DNA of 64,000 nucleotides from CAKOSP01 sp044432745 (lineage in GTDB: Bacteria; Bacillota_I; Bacilli_A; RF39; UBA660), in assembly GCA_044432745.1 (NCBI GenBank), contig JAWXUH010000003.1, forward strand, positions 61,380 through 125,379, written 5' to 3'. The position numbers and the translations under genes are program-made. Below are positions 51,991 to 60,916 of this stretch, piece by piece (position 1 is the first letter of the stretch; each line of letters starts with the position of its first letter). The notes under the pieces were generated by a model. It saw nothing but the letters and a program-made list of their open reading frames with translations. It was not told the origin of the DNA and did no database searches.

Positions 51991-54930
51991 TCACCTCATA
52001 CCTGAAACATTTTTTATTATGTCTATCATTTGAGTTGTTCTTAATTGAACTTTATACTCCACTTTAAAATTATCTTCTTTCAGTCTATTAAAAAATTCTC
52101 TAGCACAATTTATTTCGAATTTTTCATCAGCAGATAACTTATCTTCTGTTTCATAATCTTTTGTTTCTATAACTAAATTAATTTCTTTTATATCATTATC
52201 TTTCTTTACAATATACATAAAATCAGGACTATATGTACCTCCACCAATTAAAGGTATTCTAATACTTCTTGCTGGAATTTTTCCAAAAACTATTACTTCG
52301 TCATTATCTGTCGTTATATTTTCCTTTTCAAGTCTTGAATCAAACAGACATATATCATATAAATAATTATCACTAGGCTTTTTTTCAGAATATGAAATAC
52401 CTAAATTACCATTAACTTCCAATTTAGGATTTCCATCAACATCAGTTAATGATGTTTCTTCTTTTGATAATGTGGTAGAAGAATACCTAAATTTTCCAAA
52501 TAGCATATTATATTTCCAATCATTAATTTTACTAATTAAATTAGTTAATGTGATAGTATTAAAAAATTCATTTGTTAATTCTTCTTTTTTATTATATAAA
52601 AATAAAGCTTCATGAATTATTTTAATCGGTATATTAGTACTTTGATATAATTTATTTAAAAATACATTATACTTCATATGTGAATGTTTCACTTCATATT
52701 CTTTATTTGTTTCTTCACTTAATATAACAATTCCATTTTCTCTTACTAAAGTACTTTCATGTGAAGTTAAAATTGAAGTACCTTTTACACCTTCATTTAG
52801 AATTTGTAAAATTCCCAACTTAATTTCATCTGGATTAATGTCTTGGTATGAAATAAAATATTTTCTATTTAAAACTTTCCAAAGTTCCTTAAGTTCCTTA
52901 AATTTATTTATTCTTATTTTAGCTTTTGGCAATTCTTCTTTGTTATTTGCATTTATTATTTTATTACCCTTTAACCCTATAGATAGTTCAGGATAATCAT
53001 TAAATAGTTTATCTCTATTTTCTACAATTATATTTTTATCTGTATCAATATAATCGCCTGTTAATAGTTGAATAAATAATTGTTTAAACGATATTCCCAT
53101 TTTAATTGCTAAATTTTCAATAGCATTGTCAGTTAATTTAGAGTTTTCAGGATAATCACCATTTATCTCATTTACTAATTTAGTGGCGAAATCTTTTTCC
53201 GTAAAATCAACTATATAATTTAAATAAAACTGTTCATTAGAAATTCTTGACAAAGATTCATTAACAGGTAATCTTAATCCCCGCCCGACTTCCTGTAACT
53301 TGCTAATCTCAGAACCGCTACTTCTCAATTTACAAATAGTAAATATATTAGGATTGTCCCACCCCTCTTTTAATGTCCATTTTGAAAAAATAAACCTAAA
53401 AGGATTAATTTTACCATTTTTTTTATATATTGATAACGTCGTATCTTTATCGACAAGAATTTGTTTTAATTCATCAGCTATAGACTCATCAGAATCATTA
53501 TTATCTTTAGAAAAATAACCACCATGACATTCAGAAATATTTATCAATGTTTCTTTTAAATATTTCTCATATAAAACCTCATTAACATCATCATAGTTAA
53601 TGTTATTTAATTCCTTCCTTATTTTTGATTGCAATAATTCTTCAAAAATATCTTTTAAATATGTAGGAGAAGGATTTTGTTTGTTTTCTCTATAAGAATC
53701 TATATCATCTATAAAAAACAATGCTAGTGTTTTAATTTTATCTTTTCTTTTGAAATTTTCTTTTTCGATTTTGAAGTGAGAATCTAATGCATTTTGTATC
53801 ATAACTCTTTGATATGAGGTTGAATAAATATCAGAGTATATTTCATTACCAATAGATAACTCTTGACCATTTGATAGAAACAGTTTTTTTCCAATACCTT
53901 CAATTGTAACATTTTCAAATGATTCATCTATTTGTTTCAAAGAATCGCCTTTTTCCAATTCAAATGTTTTCCTATTTTTTTCTGTAATTAATTCTAATCT
54001 TGTTTTTCTTTTATTTTCAAGACTTAGTAGTTTAACTTTTTTATTACACCCAGTTGGAGAATCTACATATCTAACACTTATTCCCTTTACTAAATTATTG
54101 TTAAAAGCTTCACAGCTACCTAAATTATATATTAAATTATGGTAATCTTTTACAATGTTTTTCCCTTCTTTTACTTCAGGAAATGTTGCTCCATATCGAA
54201 TAATACACTGTGGAACTATTTTTTCTTTAACAAATTCAAATGTTTTATTTTCTTTAGAAATCCTATGAGGCTCATCAATAATCATAAATGGTCTTGTGGC
54301 CTTAATTGCTTCAGCTGGAATGTCATAATCTTCAACAACGCTTGAATAAGATTTAGTTAACATCGATTTAGTTCCATCTTTAAATAAGTGCATATTAGCA
54401 ACTAAAACTGTTATTCTATCCTTATACAATTCAGATTGCTCTACAAAATTTCTCACTGCACTTGGAAATATTTCTTTGGATTTACTGCTTTTTTTTGCGT
54501 TTAAAACACACAGATCAATTGATTTTCCATATTGATCTTTAAAATGATTAACAGTTTCGTCAGATTCTAAAAATTTAATAGTTCCTAATTTAATTGGAAG
54601 TGACGGTACCAAAATAATAAATTTATGAATCCCATAATGTTTATTTAACTCATAAATCATCTTTGTATATACATATGTTTTACCAGTTCCTGTTTCCATT
54701 TTAATGTCGATATTTACATAATCTTCTATACTCAGTTTACCACGTAAAGAATAAGGTAATTTATTATTTAAATTCCTAATATTATTTAGAATATTTTCAG
54801 AAGATAATTCAACTAATGGATTCGCAAATTTATTTGTATTATTTATTATATTTACGTCTTCAAATACTTTATTAATTTTATTAATTGCTTCAGTCTGATG
54901 ATTTAATCCCTTTTCAAGTTTTAATCCCAT
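51991..54930 (-). CDS. res: Type III restriction enzyme Res subunit
   Basis: A 979-residue superfamily 2 helicase-nuclease. Motif I KMETGTGKTYVYTKMIYEL (M-E-T-G-T-G-K-T at residues 78-85), motif II MIIDEPHRI, motif V/VI region KEGWDNPNIFTICKLRSS and QEVGRGLRLPVN. The C-terminal endonuclease motif is GGTYSPDFMYIV ... NLVIETKDYE (P-D-x(n)-E-x-K) near residues 905-935. With the Mod protein it forms a complex that cleaves after long-range communication between two unmethylated sites. Full family length. Starts 14 bases after mod, and GAAGGAGAATTG precedes the ATG. Confidence 0.95.
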   Translation of the reverse strand: MGLKLEKGLNHQTEAINKINKVFEDVNIINNTNKFANPLVELSSENILNNIRNLNNKLPYSLRGKLSIEDYVNIDIKMETGTGKTYVYTKMIYELNKHYGIHKFIILVPSLPIKLGTIKFLESDETVNHFKDQYGKSIDLCVLNAKKSSKSKEIFPSAVRNFVEQSELYKDRITVLVANMHLFKDGTKSMLTKSYSSVVEDYDIPAEAIKATRPFMIIDEPHRISKENKTFEFVKEKIVPQCIIRYGATFPEVKEGKNIVKDYHNLIYNLGSCEAFNNNLVKGISVRYVDSPTGCNKKVKLLSLENKRKTRLELITEKNRKTFELEKGDSLKQIDESFENVTIEGIGKKLFLSNGQELSIGNEIYSDIYSTSYQRVMIQNALDSHFKIEKENFKRKDKIKTLALFFIDDIDSYRENKQNPSPTYLKDIFEELLQSKIRKELNNINYDDVNEVLYEKYLKETLINISECHGGYFSKDNNDSDESIADELKQILVDKDTTLSIYKKNGKINPFRFIFSKWTLKEGWDNPNIFTICKLRSSGSEISKLQEVGRGLRLPVNESLSRISNEQFYLNYIVDFTEKDFATKLVNEINGDYPENSKLTDNAIENLAIKMGISFKQLFIQLLTGDYIDTDKNIIVENRDKLFNDYPELSIGLKGNKIINANNKEELPKAKIRINKFKELKELWKVLNRKYFISYQDINPDEIKLGILQILNEGVKGTSILTSHESTLVRENGIVILSEETNKEYEVKHSHMKYNVFLNKLYQSTNIPIKIIHEALFLYNKKEELTNEFFNTITLTNLISKINDWKYNMLFGKFRYSSTTLSKEETSLTDVDGNPKLEVNGNLGISYSEKKPSDNYLYDICLFDSRLEKENITTDNDEVIVFGKIPARSIRIPLIGGGTYSPDFMYIVKKDNDIKEINLVIETKDYETEDKLSADEKFEINCAREFFNRLKEDNFKVEYKVQLRTTQMIDIIKNVSGMR

Positions 54931-54944
54931 AACAATTCTCCTTC

Positions 54945-56879
54945 CTAATATCTAGTTATTACATCTACTGATATATTTTTTATATTTTTCACTTGTCTTA
55001 AATTGTCCTTTAATGTTTGTATTTCATTTAAAGCAAAAGAATAACCAAATAAAACTATTCTATTACATTTAAAATTTTTCTCTTTTTCATATTTTTCAAT
55101 TAAGCACTTTATTGATTTATCAGATAATTCAGGTTTTATTAAATAAATAGTATCTTCACAAGAATAAGCCTCATACCCGTCTAAATCAACAATTCTATAT
55201 ACATCAGTTAATCCATAACCATCACTTAAAATCCATGTGGTTAAAATCGATTCAATTCCAAATTCATCTAGTATTGTTTCATCAGAAATCATATAATTAG
55301 GTTCAAAGTTTTCTAATTTATCTAATGTATTAGTATCTATATTTTTTATAGTATAATGTTTAAATCCATAATCTATATTAGTACTTATTTCTTCTTTAAT
55401 TTTTTTAGCAGCACTTCGGATTCTTTCTTGTCCCACTTGATCAATTGTATTGAAACCATTTTTATTCGCCTCCGAATTCACCTTTGTTTTTTCATTAAGT
55501 TGAACTAATATATATTTCAAATTTTTATTACATTTTGAAAATGCATTATGTCTTAATATTGCTTCAGCAGTTGTAGAAGAACCACCAAAAAAATCAAGAA
55601 CAATATCATCTTCTGATGCCCCTATCTGTAACAAATCATAAATTAAATTAACTGGTTTTGGATTATCAAATATTTTATATCCAAATAATTCTTTTATTCT
55701 AGCAGTTCCATTTCCACTACTATATTCTGGTTTATAAAGAATTGATTTTGGTTTTACAGTAGGAAGATCTCCTAATGTTGGCCTTTGTTTTTTATAAATA
55801 GAATATTGATTATTATTTTCAACAACTATTAAATCTTGTGGTTGATTAAAAAATTTATCTTTTCCCCATCTCCAAGACATTTCTTTGCCATCTGTAATTG
55901 GAAATAATTCGATTTCTTCATCAGTAGTTCTTTTCAAACTACATTTTTTAGTTAATCTATTTATATACAAAGGGAAAAATAAATTTGGTCTTTTTTCTCT
56001 TGGAGCATTTACTCCAGTAGCTTTTAAATTTGCTCCCTTTTTGTAAAATCCATACTCATCTTCATCCCAATCAGAATCATTATCTGAATCGACTTCAAAT
56101 TCATAAACTTCACAATTATCCTTATTTTTTGAATATACCAGTGTATATTCATGAGTTCCTGAAAAGGCATATTCATCATTGTTCCCTTTTAAATTCATTA
56201 TAGTAGGTAAATTACCTAAAAAATTTTCTTCTCCAAAAATATTGTCACAAATCATTTTTAAATTTGTGTGTTCATTATCATCAATTGATATAAAAATAAC
56301 ACCATTTTGCTTTAATAATTGTTTTGCAAGATATAGTCTTGAAAACATGAAAGTGGCCCAAGCAGAATGTGAATTCGACTTATTGTTAGTCATATCAAAA
56401 ATTCTTTTTGCTTCTTCCTCATTTATATCTAAATCTCTTATCAATTTATCTATTGAAAAATCAAATTTATCATTATAAACAAAACCATCTTTGCCGGTAT
56501 TATATGGAGGATCAATATATATACACTTAATTTTATTAGTGTATGATTTAGTTAAATGTTTTAGAGCATCTATATTATCTCCTGATATATAAATATTTTC
56601 GCTATTAAAATTTTCAGATTTAATATTATTTTCCAAATCAGGAACTAAGATGGTTTCAGTTTCTAAAGAAGCAACTAATTTCGCGTAGTTTTTTCCTAAG
56701 AAATTCAGTCCGTACCCTTCCTTTGTAAAATCAACATCTTTTGATATGTTATTTTTAAAGTTTTCAATATCGAAGTTTCCACTTTTATTAAAACAATCTG
56801 GAAATAATTCTTTTAGTTTAGTTAGTTTATCGTTAACAATTTCCAATTCTTCATTTTTAATTTTAATTTCCTTTATCAT
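54945..56879 (-). CDS. mod: Type III DNA methyltransferase Mod subunit
   Basis: A 644-residue adenine methyltransferase of the beta class. The catalytic motif DPPYNTG starts at Asp123, preceding the AdoMet-binding segment VLDFFGGSSTTAEA (about residue 430), the beta-class order. The central 200 residues are the target-recognition region (SWRWGKDKFFNQPQDL is a common element). The C-terminal part has NIDTNTLDKLENFEPNYMIS. It sets the recognition sequence for the complex and can methylate alone. No simple-sequence repeat is visible at the 5' end, so phase variation by slippage is not indicated. Confidence 0.95.
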   Translation of the reverse strand: MIKEIKIKNEELEIVNDKLTKLKELFPDCFNKSGNFDIENFKNNISKDVDFTKEGYGLNFLGKNYAKLVASLETETILVPDLENNIKSENFNSENIYISGDNIDALKHLTKSYTNKIKCIYIDPPYNTGKDGFVYNDKFDFSIDKLIRDLDINEEEAKRIFDMTNNKSNSHSAWATFMFSRLYLAKQLLKQNGVIFISIDDNEHTNLKMICDNIFGEENFLGNLPTIMNLKGNNDEYAFSGTHEYTLVYSKNKDNCEVYEFEVDSDNDSDWDEDEYGFYKKGANLKATGVNAPREKRPNLFFPLYINRLTKKCSLKRTTDEEIELFPITDGKEMSWRWGKDKFFNQPQDLIVVENNNQYSIYKKQRPTLGDLPTVKPKSILYKPEYSSGNGTARIKELFGYKIFDNPKPVNLIYDLLQIGASEDDIVLDFFGGSSTTAEAILRHNAFSKCNKNLKYILVQLNEKTKVNSEANKNGFNTIDQVGQERIRSAAKKIKEEISTNIDYGFKHYTIKNIDTNTLDKLENFEPNYMISDETILDEFGIESILTTWILSDGYGLTDVYRIVDLDGYEAYSCEDTIYLIKPELSDKSIKCLIEKYEKEKNFKCNRIVLFGYSFALNEIQTLKDNLRQVKNIKNISVDVITRY

Positions 56880-56890
56880 TTTACTTCCTC

Positions 56891-57412
56891 CTACTTATCT
56901 TTTGGTAATTTTGTATAGTCATACTTCTCTTGAACATCTTTAAGTTCATTAAAAGCGTTTTCTATATCTTCAATTGCTTTTTCTATTGTATATAAACTAT
57001 CTTTATTCTCTTTCATAATTTTTAAATGTTCCATTGTATTAAATAAAGTTTGTCTTGCATTACTTGTTTTTCTTCTTTTTTGATTATCAAATTCAAGTAA
57101 ATTTAATTCTGATTTTTTATATTCGTCTATTAAATTTTTCAAATCTACGGTAGATTTATTTTTATATTTATTTAAAGATAGACAATTTAAAAATTCATCA
57201 TAACCAGCTTCCTTCAATAATCTTTCTAAAGATAAATCTAGCGTCTCTGCTAGTTTTTTTAATAACTCAATATCTACTTTTTTATATTTACCATTTACTA
57301 AGTCATTAAAAGTGCTTCTACTAATACCAGCTAATTTTGATAATTCCCTTTGAGATACGCCTTTATTTATCCTTGCAGTTTCCAAAGTGTTTTTAAGTTC
57401 CTCTGAATACAT
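56891..57412 (-). CDS. XRE-family regulator at the head of the restriction operon
   Basis: A 173-residue protein. Residues 8-62 are a helix-turn-helix of the Cro/C1 type (NKGVSQRELSKLAGISRSTFNDLVNGKYKKVDIELLKKLAE in two parts). The C-terminal 100 residues are charged and helical with a KRRKTSNARQTLFNTMEHL segment. It is 11 bases ahead of mod on the same strand and is divergent from the element 2 backbone genes. It probably acts as a controller of both restriction and mobility genes, in analogy with C proteins. AAAGAAGGGATG precedes the start. Confidence 0.88.
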   Translation of the reverse strand: MYSEELKNTLETARINKGVSQRELSKLAGISRSTFNDLVNGKYKKVDIELLKKLAETLDLSLERLLKEAGYDEFLNCLSLNKYKNKSTVDLKNLIDEYKKSELNLLEFDNQKRRKTSNARQTLFNTMEHLKIMKENKDSLYTIEKAIEDIENAFNELKDVQEKYDYTKLPKDK

Positions 57413-57453
57413 ATCATCCCTTCTTTCTTTCCTTTTTTTTCGTTTATAAACTA

Positions 57454-57482
57454 ATTATAACACTATAATTTAAAAATGACAA
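57454..57482 (-). promoter_or_regulatory. Predicted promoter of the XRE-restriction operon
   Basis: TTGTCA (57477-57482, minus strand) and TATAAT (57454-57459), 17-base spacer, 42 bases before the XRE start codon. Confidence 0.6.
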
Positions 57483-57501
57483 CAAATACGGACAAAAAGT
57501 G

Positions 57502-57530
57502 TTGACAAAACCTGCGGACGATGATAAGAT
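57502..57530 (+). promoter_or_regulatory. Predicted promoter of the element 2 backbone operon
   Basis: TTGACA (57502-57507) and TAAGAT (57525-57530), 17-base spacer. The repeated CGGAC (57489-57493 and 57515-57519) around the -35 are candidate operator half-sites for the divergently encoded XRE protein. The downstream CGAACCGGTCGACG is unusually GC-rich for this DNA. Confidence 0.6.
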
Positions 57531-57583
57531 TTAAATGACAAACGAACCGGTCGACGAAGTTTGTAAAGAAAGGAGACGCTAAA

Positions 57584-57898
57584 ATGAATCAAAAATATTT
57601 TACTTTAATTAGAAATGATGTATTAAATAATAAACATTTATCGCTAGGTGCTAAGGGATTATATGCTCTTATAAGTTATGACTTAACTACATCACTAAGA
57701 AATCTTTTAATTGATTCCACTACTAAACGAGAAACAATTCAATATGTTAAGGAACAAGAAAAATTTGATTATGTACATTTTTATAATTTAGATAATTGTG
57801 AAAATAAAGACTCACCTATTGGAATGCATGTTTTAATTCAGCCCAGTGATGAATTTAAAAAATCAATTAATAACAAATGTAAAGAACAAGCAAGATAA
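57584..57898 (+). CDS. Short replication-initiator-like protein, 104 aa
   Basis: Begins MNQKYFTLIRNDVLNNKHLSLGAKGLYALI split over the first 30 residues, which fits the N-terminal winged helix of phage and plasmid replication initiators (DnaD/RepA-like F-x-x-I-P-x-x-x-L-x-x-x-x-L-S-x-x-A-K-G-L). The usual C-terminal domains are missing and the remaining 60 residues are unrecognised (DNCENKDSPIGMHVLIQPSD). Either a truncated initiator or a minimal DNA-binding protein. AAAGGAGACG precedes the ATG. First gene of the rightward backbone operon; element 1 has no counterpart. Confidence 0.65.
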   Translation: MNQKYFTLIRNDVLNNKHLSLGAKGLYALISYDLTTSLRNLLIDSTTKRETIQYVKEQEKFDYVHFYNLDNCENKDSPIGMHVLIQPSDEFKKSINNKCKEQAR

Positions 57899-57909
57899 AG
57901 GAGGATAAT

Positions 57910-58155
57910 ATGAGTATAGACGAAACTTTAAAAATAATTTCTCAACAATGGTGTAACTTAAATGATTTAATGAAATTAGCTAATGTCGGTAGAAATTCAG
58001 CATTATCAATTAAAAGTAAAATTAAAGTTAATTTAGAAAAAAATGGATACTACATTCCAAAAAACACAGTACCCCTGAAAGAAGTAATTAAATATTTAAA
58101 TAAAGATATTGATTACTTAGAATCAAGAAATAAAAGTATGAAAGGAGATGAATAA
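57910..58155 (+). CDS. Small HTH DNA-binding protein of element 2 (excisionase/DUF3173-like)
   Basis: An 81-residue homologue of the protein at 43012. Helix-turn-helix in QQWCNLNDLMKLANVGRNSALSIKSKI, split at the turn, and a C-terminal VPLKEVIKYLNKDIDYLES matching IPMKSVVDHLLIDISYLEK of element 1. AAAGGAGG precedes the ATG. It is directly followed by the RepA-like gene, as in element 1, which supports a joint role in replication or excision. Confidence 0.75.
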   Translation: MSIDETLKIISQQWCNLNDLMKLANVGRNSALSIKSKIKVNLEKNGYYIPKNTVPLKEVIKYLNKDIDYLESRNKSMKGDE

Positions 58156-59112
58156 ATGTTAAGACCAATTGAAAAAGTAGATATAAGCATTAAAAAAGAC
58201 ATCATCATAAATCATATAATGAAGTCTAAGAGTGTGTATTTACTAGTATCAAATCCAAAGGTAGGAAAGTCAATGTTGGCACTGCAACTTTCCTGCTCCG
58301 TTATAAACGGAACACCATTCTTAGGATATCAAGTTAATCCCTCACCTGTTTTATATATTACCACAGAGTCAGATTTCAGTCAATTACAGGAAAGATTACA
58401 TTTTATGGAACTTGTTCCTAAAAACGATTCATTATTCCCCATTGATAGGAAAAATAAAATAAATATTTCATTAAGAGATATAGAACTCGAAATTAAATCT
58501 TTCTCTGAAGATAATAAAGGAAAACTAATAATTATAGATATGTTAAAAGATATAGATTTTGGTATTGATTATGACATAAATAATTATCAAGATATTGCAC
58601 AAAAAATATTGCCAAAATTAAGATACTTTTGTGATAAATACAATATAACATTTCTAGTAACACATCATTTAAATAAAAGTGGTAAGACACTAGGAAGTGT
58701 TGCATTAGATGCAACAGTTGATGGAAGAATAACTTTAGTAGAAAACAAATCAAATAAAAAATATGTAAAATTACAAATGATAAATAGAGATTTTCCTGAA
58801 CTGGATATCCAATTAAAAAAACAAGATAATCTTATATTTAAAAAAATAAAATCTATAGAGGAAGAAGAAATATCATATGAATTAACTTCTTTTATAAAAT
58901 ATATTGCTGGGCAAAAAGAAACAAATTTTACTTGCACAGATATAGTATTAAAAGCAAATATTCAAATGTCTCCAAAACGATTTGGCAGACTTTTAAATAA
59001 TAATATTGAGCTACTTGAAAGCGAAGGTGTATTTATTACTAAATGTAGAACAGCTGATAGTAGATCATATCACGCTTCTTATATTGAGCCTTCGCAAAAC
59101 GAAGATGAATAA
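58156..59112 (+). CDS. RepA-like RecA-fold ATPase of element 2
   Basis: A 318-residue homologue of the ATPase at 42069. Walker A SNPKVGKSMLALQL (about 31-44), Walker B KLIIIDMLKDIDFG and ITFLVTHHLNKSGKTLGSVA. The C-terminal winged helix has FTCTDIVLKANIQMSPKRFGRLL. It follows the HTH gene immediately and ends at the conserved GTGGCACGTTTTGTT block and the candidate oriT. The two copies share the whole architecture, which makes the region a possible site of homologous recombination between the elements. Confidence 0.85.
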   Translation: MLRPIEKVDISIKKDIIINHIMKSKSVYLLVSNPKVGKSMLALQLSCSVINGTPFLGYQVNPSPVLYITTESDFSQLQERLHFMELVPKNDSLFPIDRKNKINISLRDIELEIKSFSEDNKGKLIIIDMLKDIDFGIDYDINNYQDIAQKILPKLRYFCDKYNITFLVTHHLNKSGKTLGSVALDATVDGRITLVENKSNKKYVKLQMINRDFPELDIQLKKQDNLIFKKIKSIEEEEISYELTSFIKYIAGQKETNFTCTDIVLKANIQMSPKRFGRLLNNNIELLESEGVFITKCRTADSRSYHASYIEPSQNEDE

Positions 59113-59113
59113 T

Positions 59114-59128
59114 GTGGCACGTTTTGTT
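59114..59128 (+). repeat. 15-base block conserved between the two elements
   Basis: GTGGCACGTTTTGTT, identical to the inverse block at 42041-42055 in element 1. It starts one base after the RepA-like stop codon, 41 bases ahead of the oriT hairpins. Confidence 0.5.
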
Positions 59129-59168
59129 ACGAAGTAATGAAAGTGGCGATAATTATTTTATCAGGTTT

Positions 59169-59231
59169 TTAAGGAATATCCTTAACGAACGATTTGGGCT
59201 ATGCCCTAGTGAGATAGGTCATAATTGACCT
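59169..59231 (+). other. Candidate oriT of element 2
   Basis: TTAAGG-AATAT-CCTTAA (59169-59185), GGGCTATGCCC (59196-59206) followed by TAGTGAG (59207-59213), and AGGTC/GACCT (59216-59231). The three hairpins and TAGTGAG correspond one-to-one to the element 1 site, with different loop bases. The relaxase gene starts 21 bases later. Confidence 0.65.
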
Positions 59232-59251
59232 CTAATGAAAGGAATGTGTAA

Positions 59252-60601
59252 ATGTATGATGGAAAACAAGTAGTAAGAGTAGAAACTAAATACAAACAAA
59301 AAGATTTATATAATATTGGTAATGAAATGAAAATAAGAAAAGGTACTGGTAATTATGATAAAGAAAGATTAGAATTCAACATTAACTATATTGATTATAA
59401 AGATAAAAACTTGTATCAAGCTGTTAAGCAAAAACTTAAAAATGAAAATATAGAATATTTAAATAAAAAAAATACTAATGTATTAAATGGAATTACATTT
59501 ACAAGTGGAAATGAATTTTTTGAAAGTTTAGGCATGGAATTTAAAACTACTGATAGAATTTATCAAACTGGAGATAAAAAAGGACAATATGTTAAAGTTC
59601 CTACTATAAATTCCAATGAAGATATACCTACTTCAGTAAAATATTATTTTGATTCTTGTATGGACTTCTTAGAAAGCTATGTTGGCAAGAATAATATAAT
59701 CTTAGCAGAAGTGCATTTTGATGAAGATACACCCCATTTACAAGCATATTTTATACCAGTAGTAGATGAAGTTAAAAGAAAAAAATATGATAGTAATAGA
59801 GTTTTATTAAGAGACGATAATAACAAAATAATATACGAAAGTGTTAAAGGAAATTTCTTAAACAATGATCAATTTTGGAAAAACAAAGGTGGTAAACTGT
59901 CCTACTCAAAAATGCAAGACGAATTTAATACATTTATAAAAAATAAAGGTTTTAATCTAGATAGAGGTAAAGTTGGAAATAATAAAGAACATAAACCTAA
60001 ATTAGAATATCAAGTCGAAGAAACTAAAGCAGAATTAAATAGTTTAATAAAACAAAAAGATAATTTAACTAAGGATATTAATTCTAAAAAAAATACAATA
60101 ATAGAAATTAATAAAAATGATGAAGAAGATTTATTAACACCTAAAAAAGTATTAAATCACTACTCTTCTAAAGACATTGATAAAATAATTACTCATTCTA
60201 AAGAAATTAAAACTATAAATACTATTCAAAAAGATGAACTGGCTGAAAAAGATAATATAATTGAATATTTAACTGTAGAAAACAATAGTTTTAAAAATAA
60301 TAATGAATTAGTTATTAGAAATAAAAAGATTAAAGAATTATCTTCTACTATTAAAGAACAGAAAGAAAAAATAAATAATTTAAATAGTATAGTAAATATT
60401 TTGGAAAGTAATATTAAAGATTTAAAGATAACTGTTAATAAGTTGAAAGATACTATATTTAATATTGGAAAAGCAATTTGTAAAGTTTTAAAAATAAAGA
60501 AAAAAGATGGAATAGATAATTATAATGATTTAGCTGATGCTATTAATTATGATTATTATAAGCAAGTAACAAAAAAGAAAGATAATGATATGGAAAGATA
60601 A
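59252..60601 (+). CDS. MobV-family relaxase (Mob/Pre) of element 2
   Basis: A 449-residue relaxase, homologous to the one at 40467 from the first residues (MYDGKQVVRVETKYKQ in both). Catalytic motif VHFDEDTPHLQAYFIPV with the H-x-D-E-x-x-P-H metal ligands. Residues 260-420 form a long coiled coil (SSTIKEQKEKINNLNSIVNI). The C-terminus has KAICKVLKIKKKDGIDNY, matching KALASVLKIKKKDSIEEY of element 1. AAAGGAATGTG precedes the ATG. No coupling protein or secretion genes are near, so transfer must use a helper conjugative element. Confidence 0.9.
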   Translation: MYDGKQVVRVETKYKQKDLYNIGNEMKIRKGTGNYDKERLEFNINYIDYKDKNLYQAVKQKLKNENIEYLNKKNTNVLNGITFTSGNEFFESLGMEFKTTDRIYQTGDKKGQYVKVPTINSNEDIPTSVKYYFDSCMDFLESYVGKNNIILAEVHFDEDTPHLQAYFIPVVDEVKRKKYDSNRVLLRDDNNKIIYESVKGNFLNNDQFWKNKGGKLSYSKMQDEFNTFIKNKGFNLDRGKVGNNKEHKPKLEYQVEETKAELNSLIKQKDNLTKDINSKKNTIIEINKNDEEDLLTPKKVLNHYSSKDIDKIITHSKEIKTINTIQKDELAEKDNIIEYLTVENNSFKNNNELVIRNKKIKELSSTIKEQKEKINNLNSIVNILESNIKDLKITVNKLKDTIFNIGKAICKVLKIKKKDGIDNYNDLADAINYDYYKQVTKKKDNDMER

Positions 60602-60700
60602 ACAATATTTCACATATAATTTAATACAAACACACTATTATCACAAATGAAAAGGATGTGATAATATGACTAACTATAAAAATAAAAAAGAACTAAGGGA

Positions 60701-60826
60701 GTGATTAATATAGATATCAAATATAATGTAATTGAAGAATACAAAAAAGATGAAAAAACAATAGATTTAGTAAAAGAAATTAACTATAAATTATATAGAA
60801 TAATAATGAATTTAGAGAGAATATAA
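60701..60826 (+). CDS. Conserved small ORF (about 38-41 aa) with non-ATG start
   Basis: Homologue of the small ORF at 40267, encoding DIKYNVIEEYKKDEKTIDLV and ending in MNLERI. No ATG is available. Possible starts are GTG at 60701, which overlaps the stop of a 12-codon ORF (60666-60704, MTNYKNKKELRE) as GTGA and could be reached by translational coupling, or ATA at 60710, which lies 8 bases after AAGGGAG. The protein sequence is conserved with element 1 (about 21 of 34 residues). It lies between relaxase and recombinase in both elements. Confidence 0.6.
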   Translation: MINIDIKYNVIEEYKKDEKTIDLVKEINYKLYRIIMNLERI

Positions 60827-60916
60827 GATTATGAATACTACTAATCTATGTTATAATAATATCGGTTATAAAACCACTTTAGTTAATTATTATCGAGAAA
60901 ATTGGAGGTAATAATT

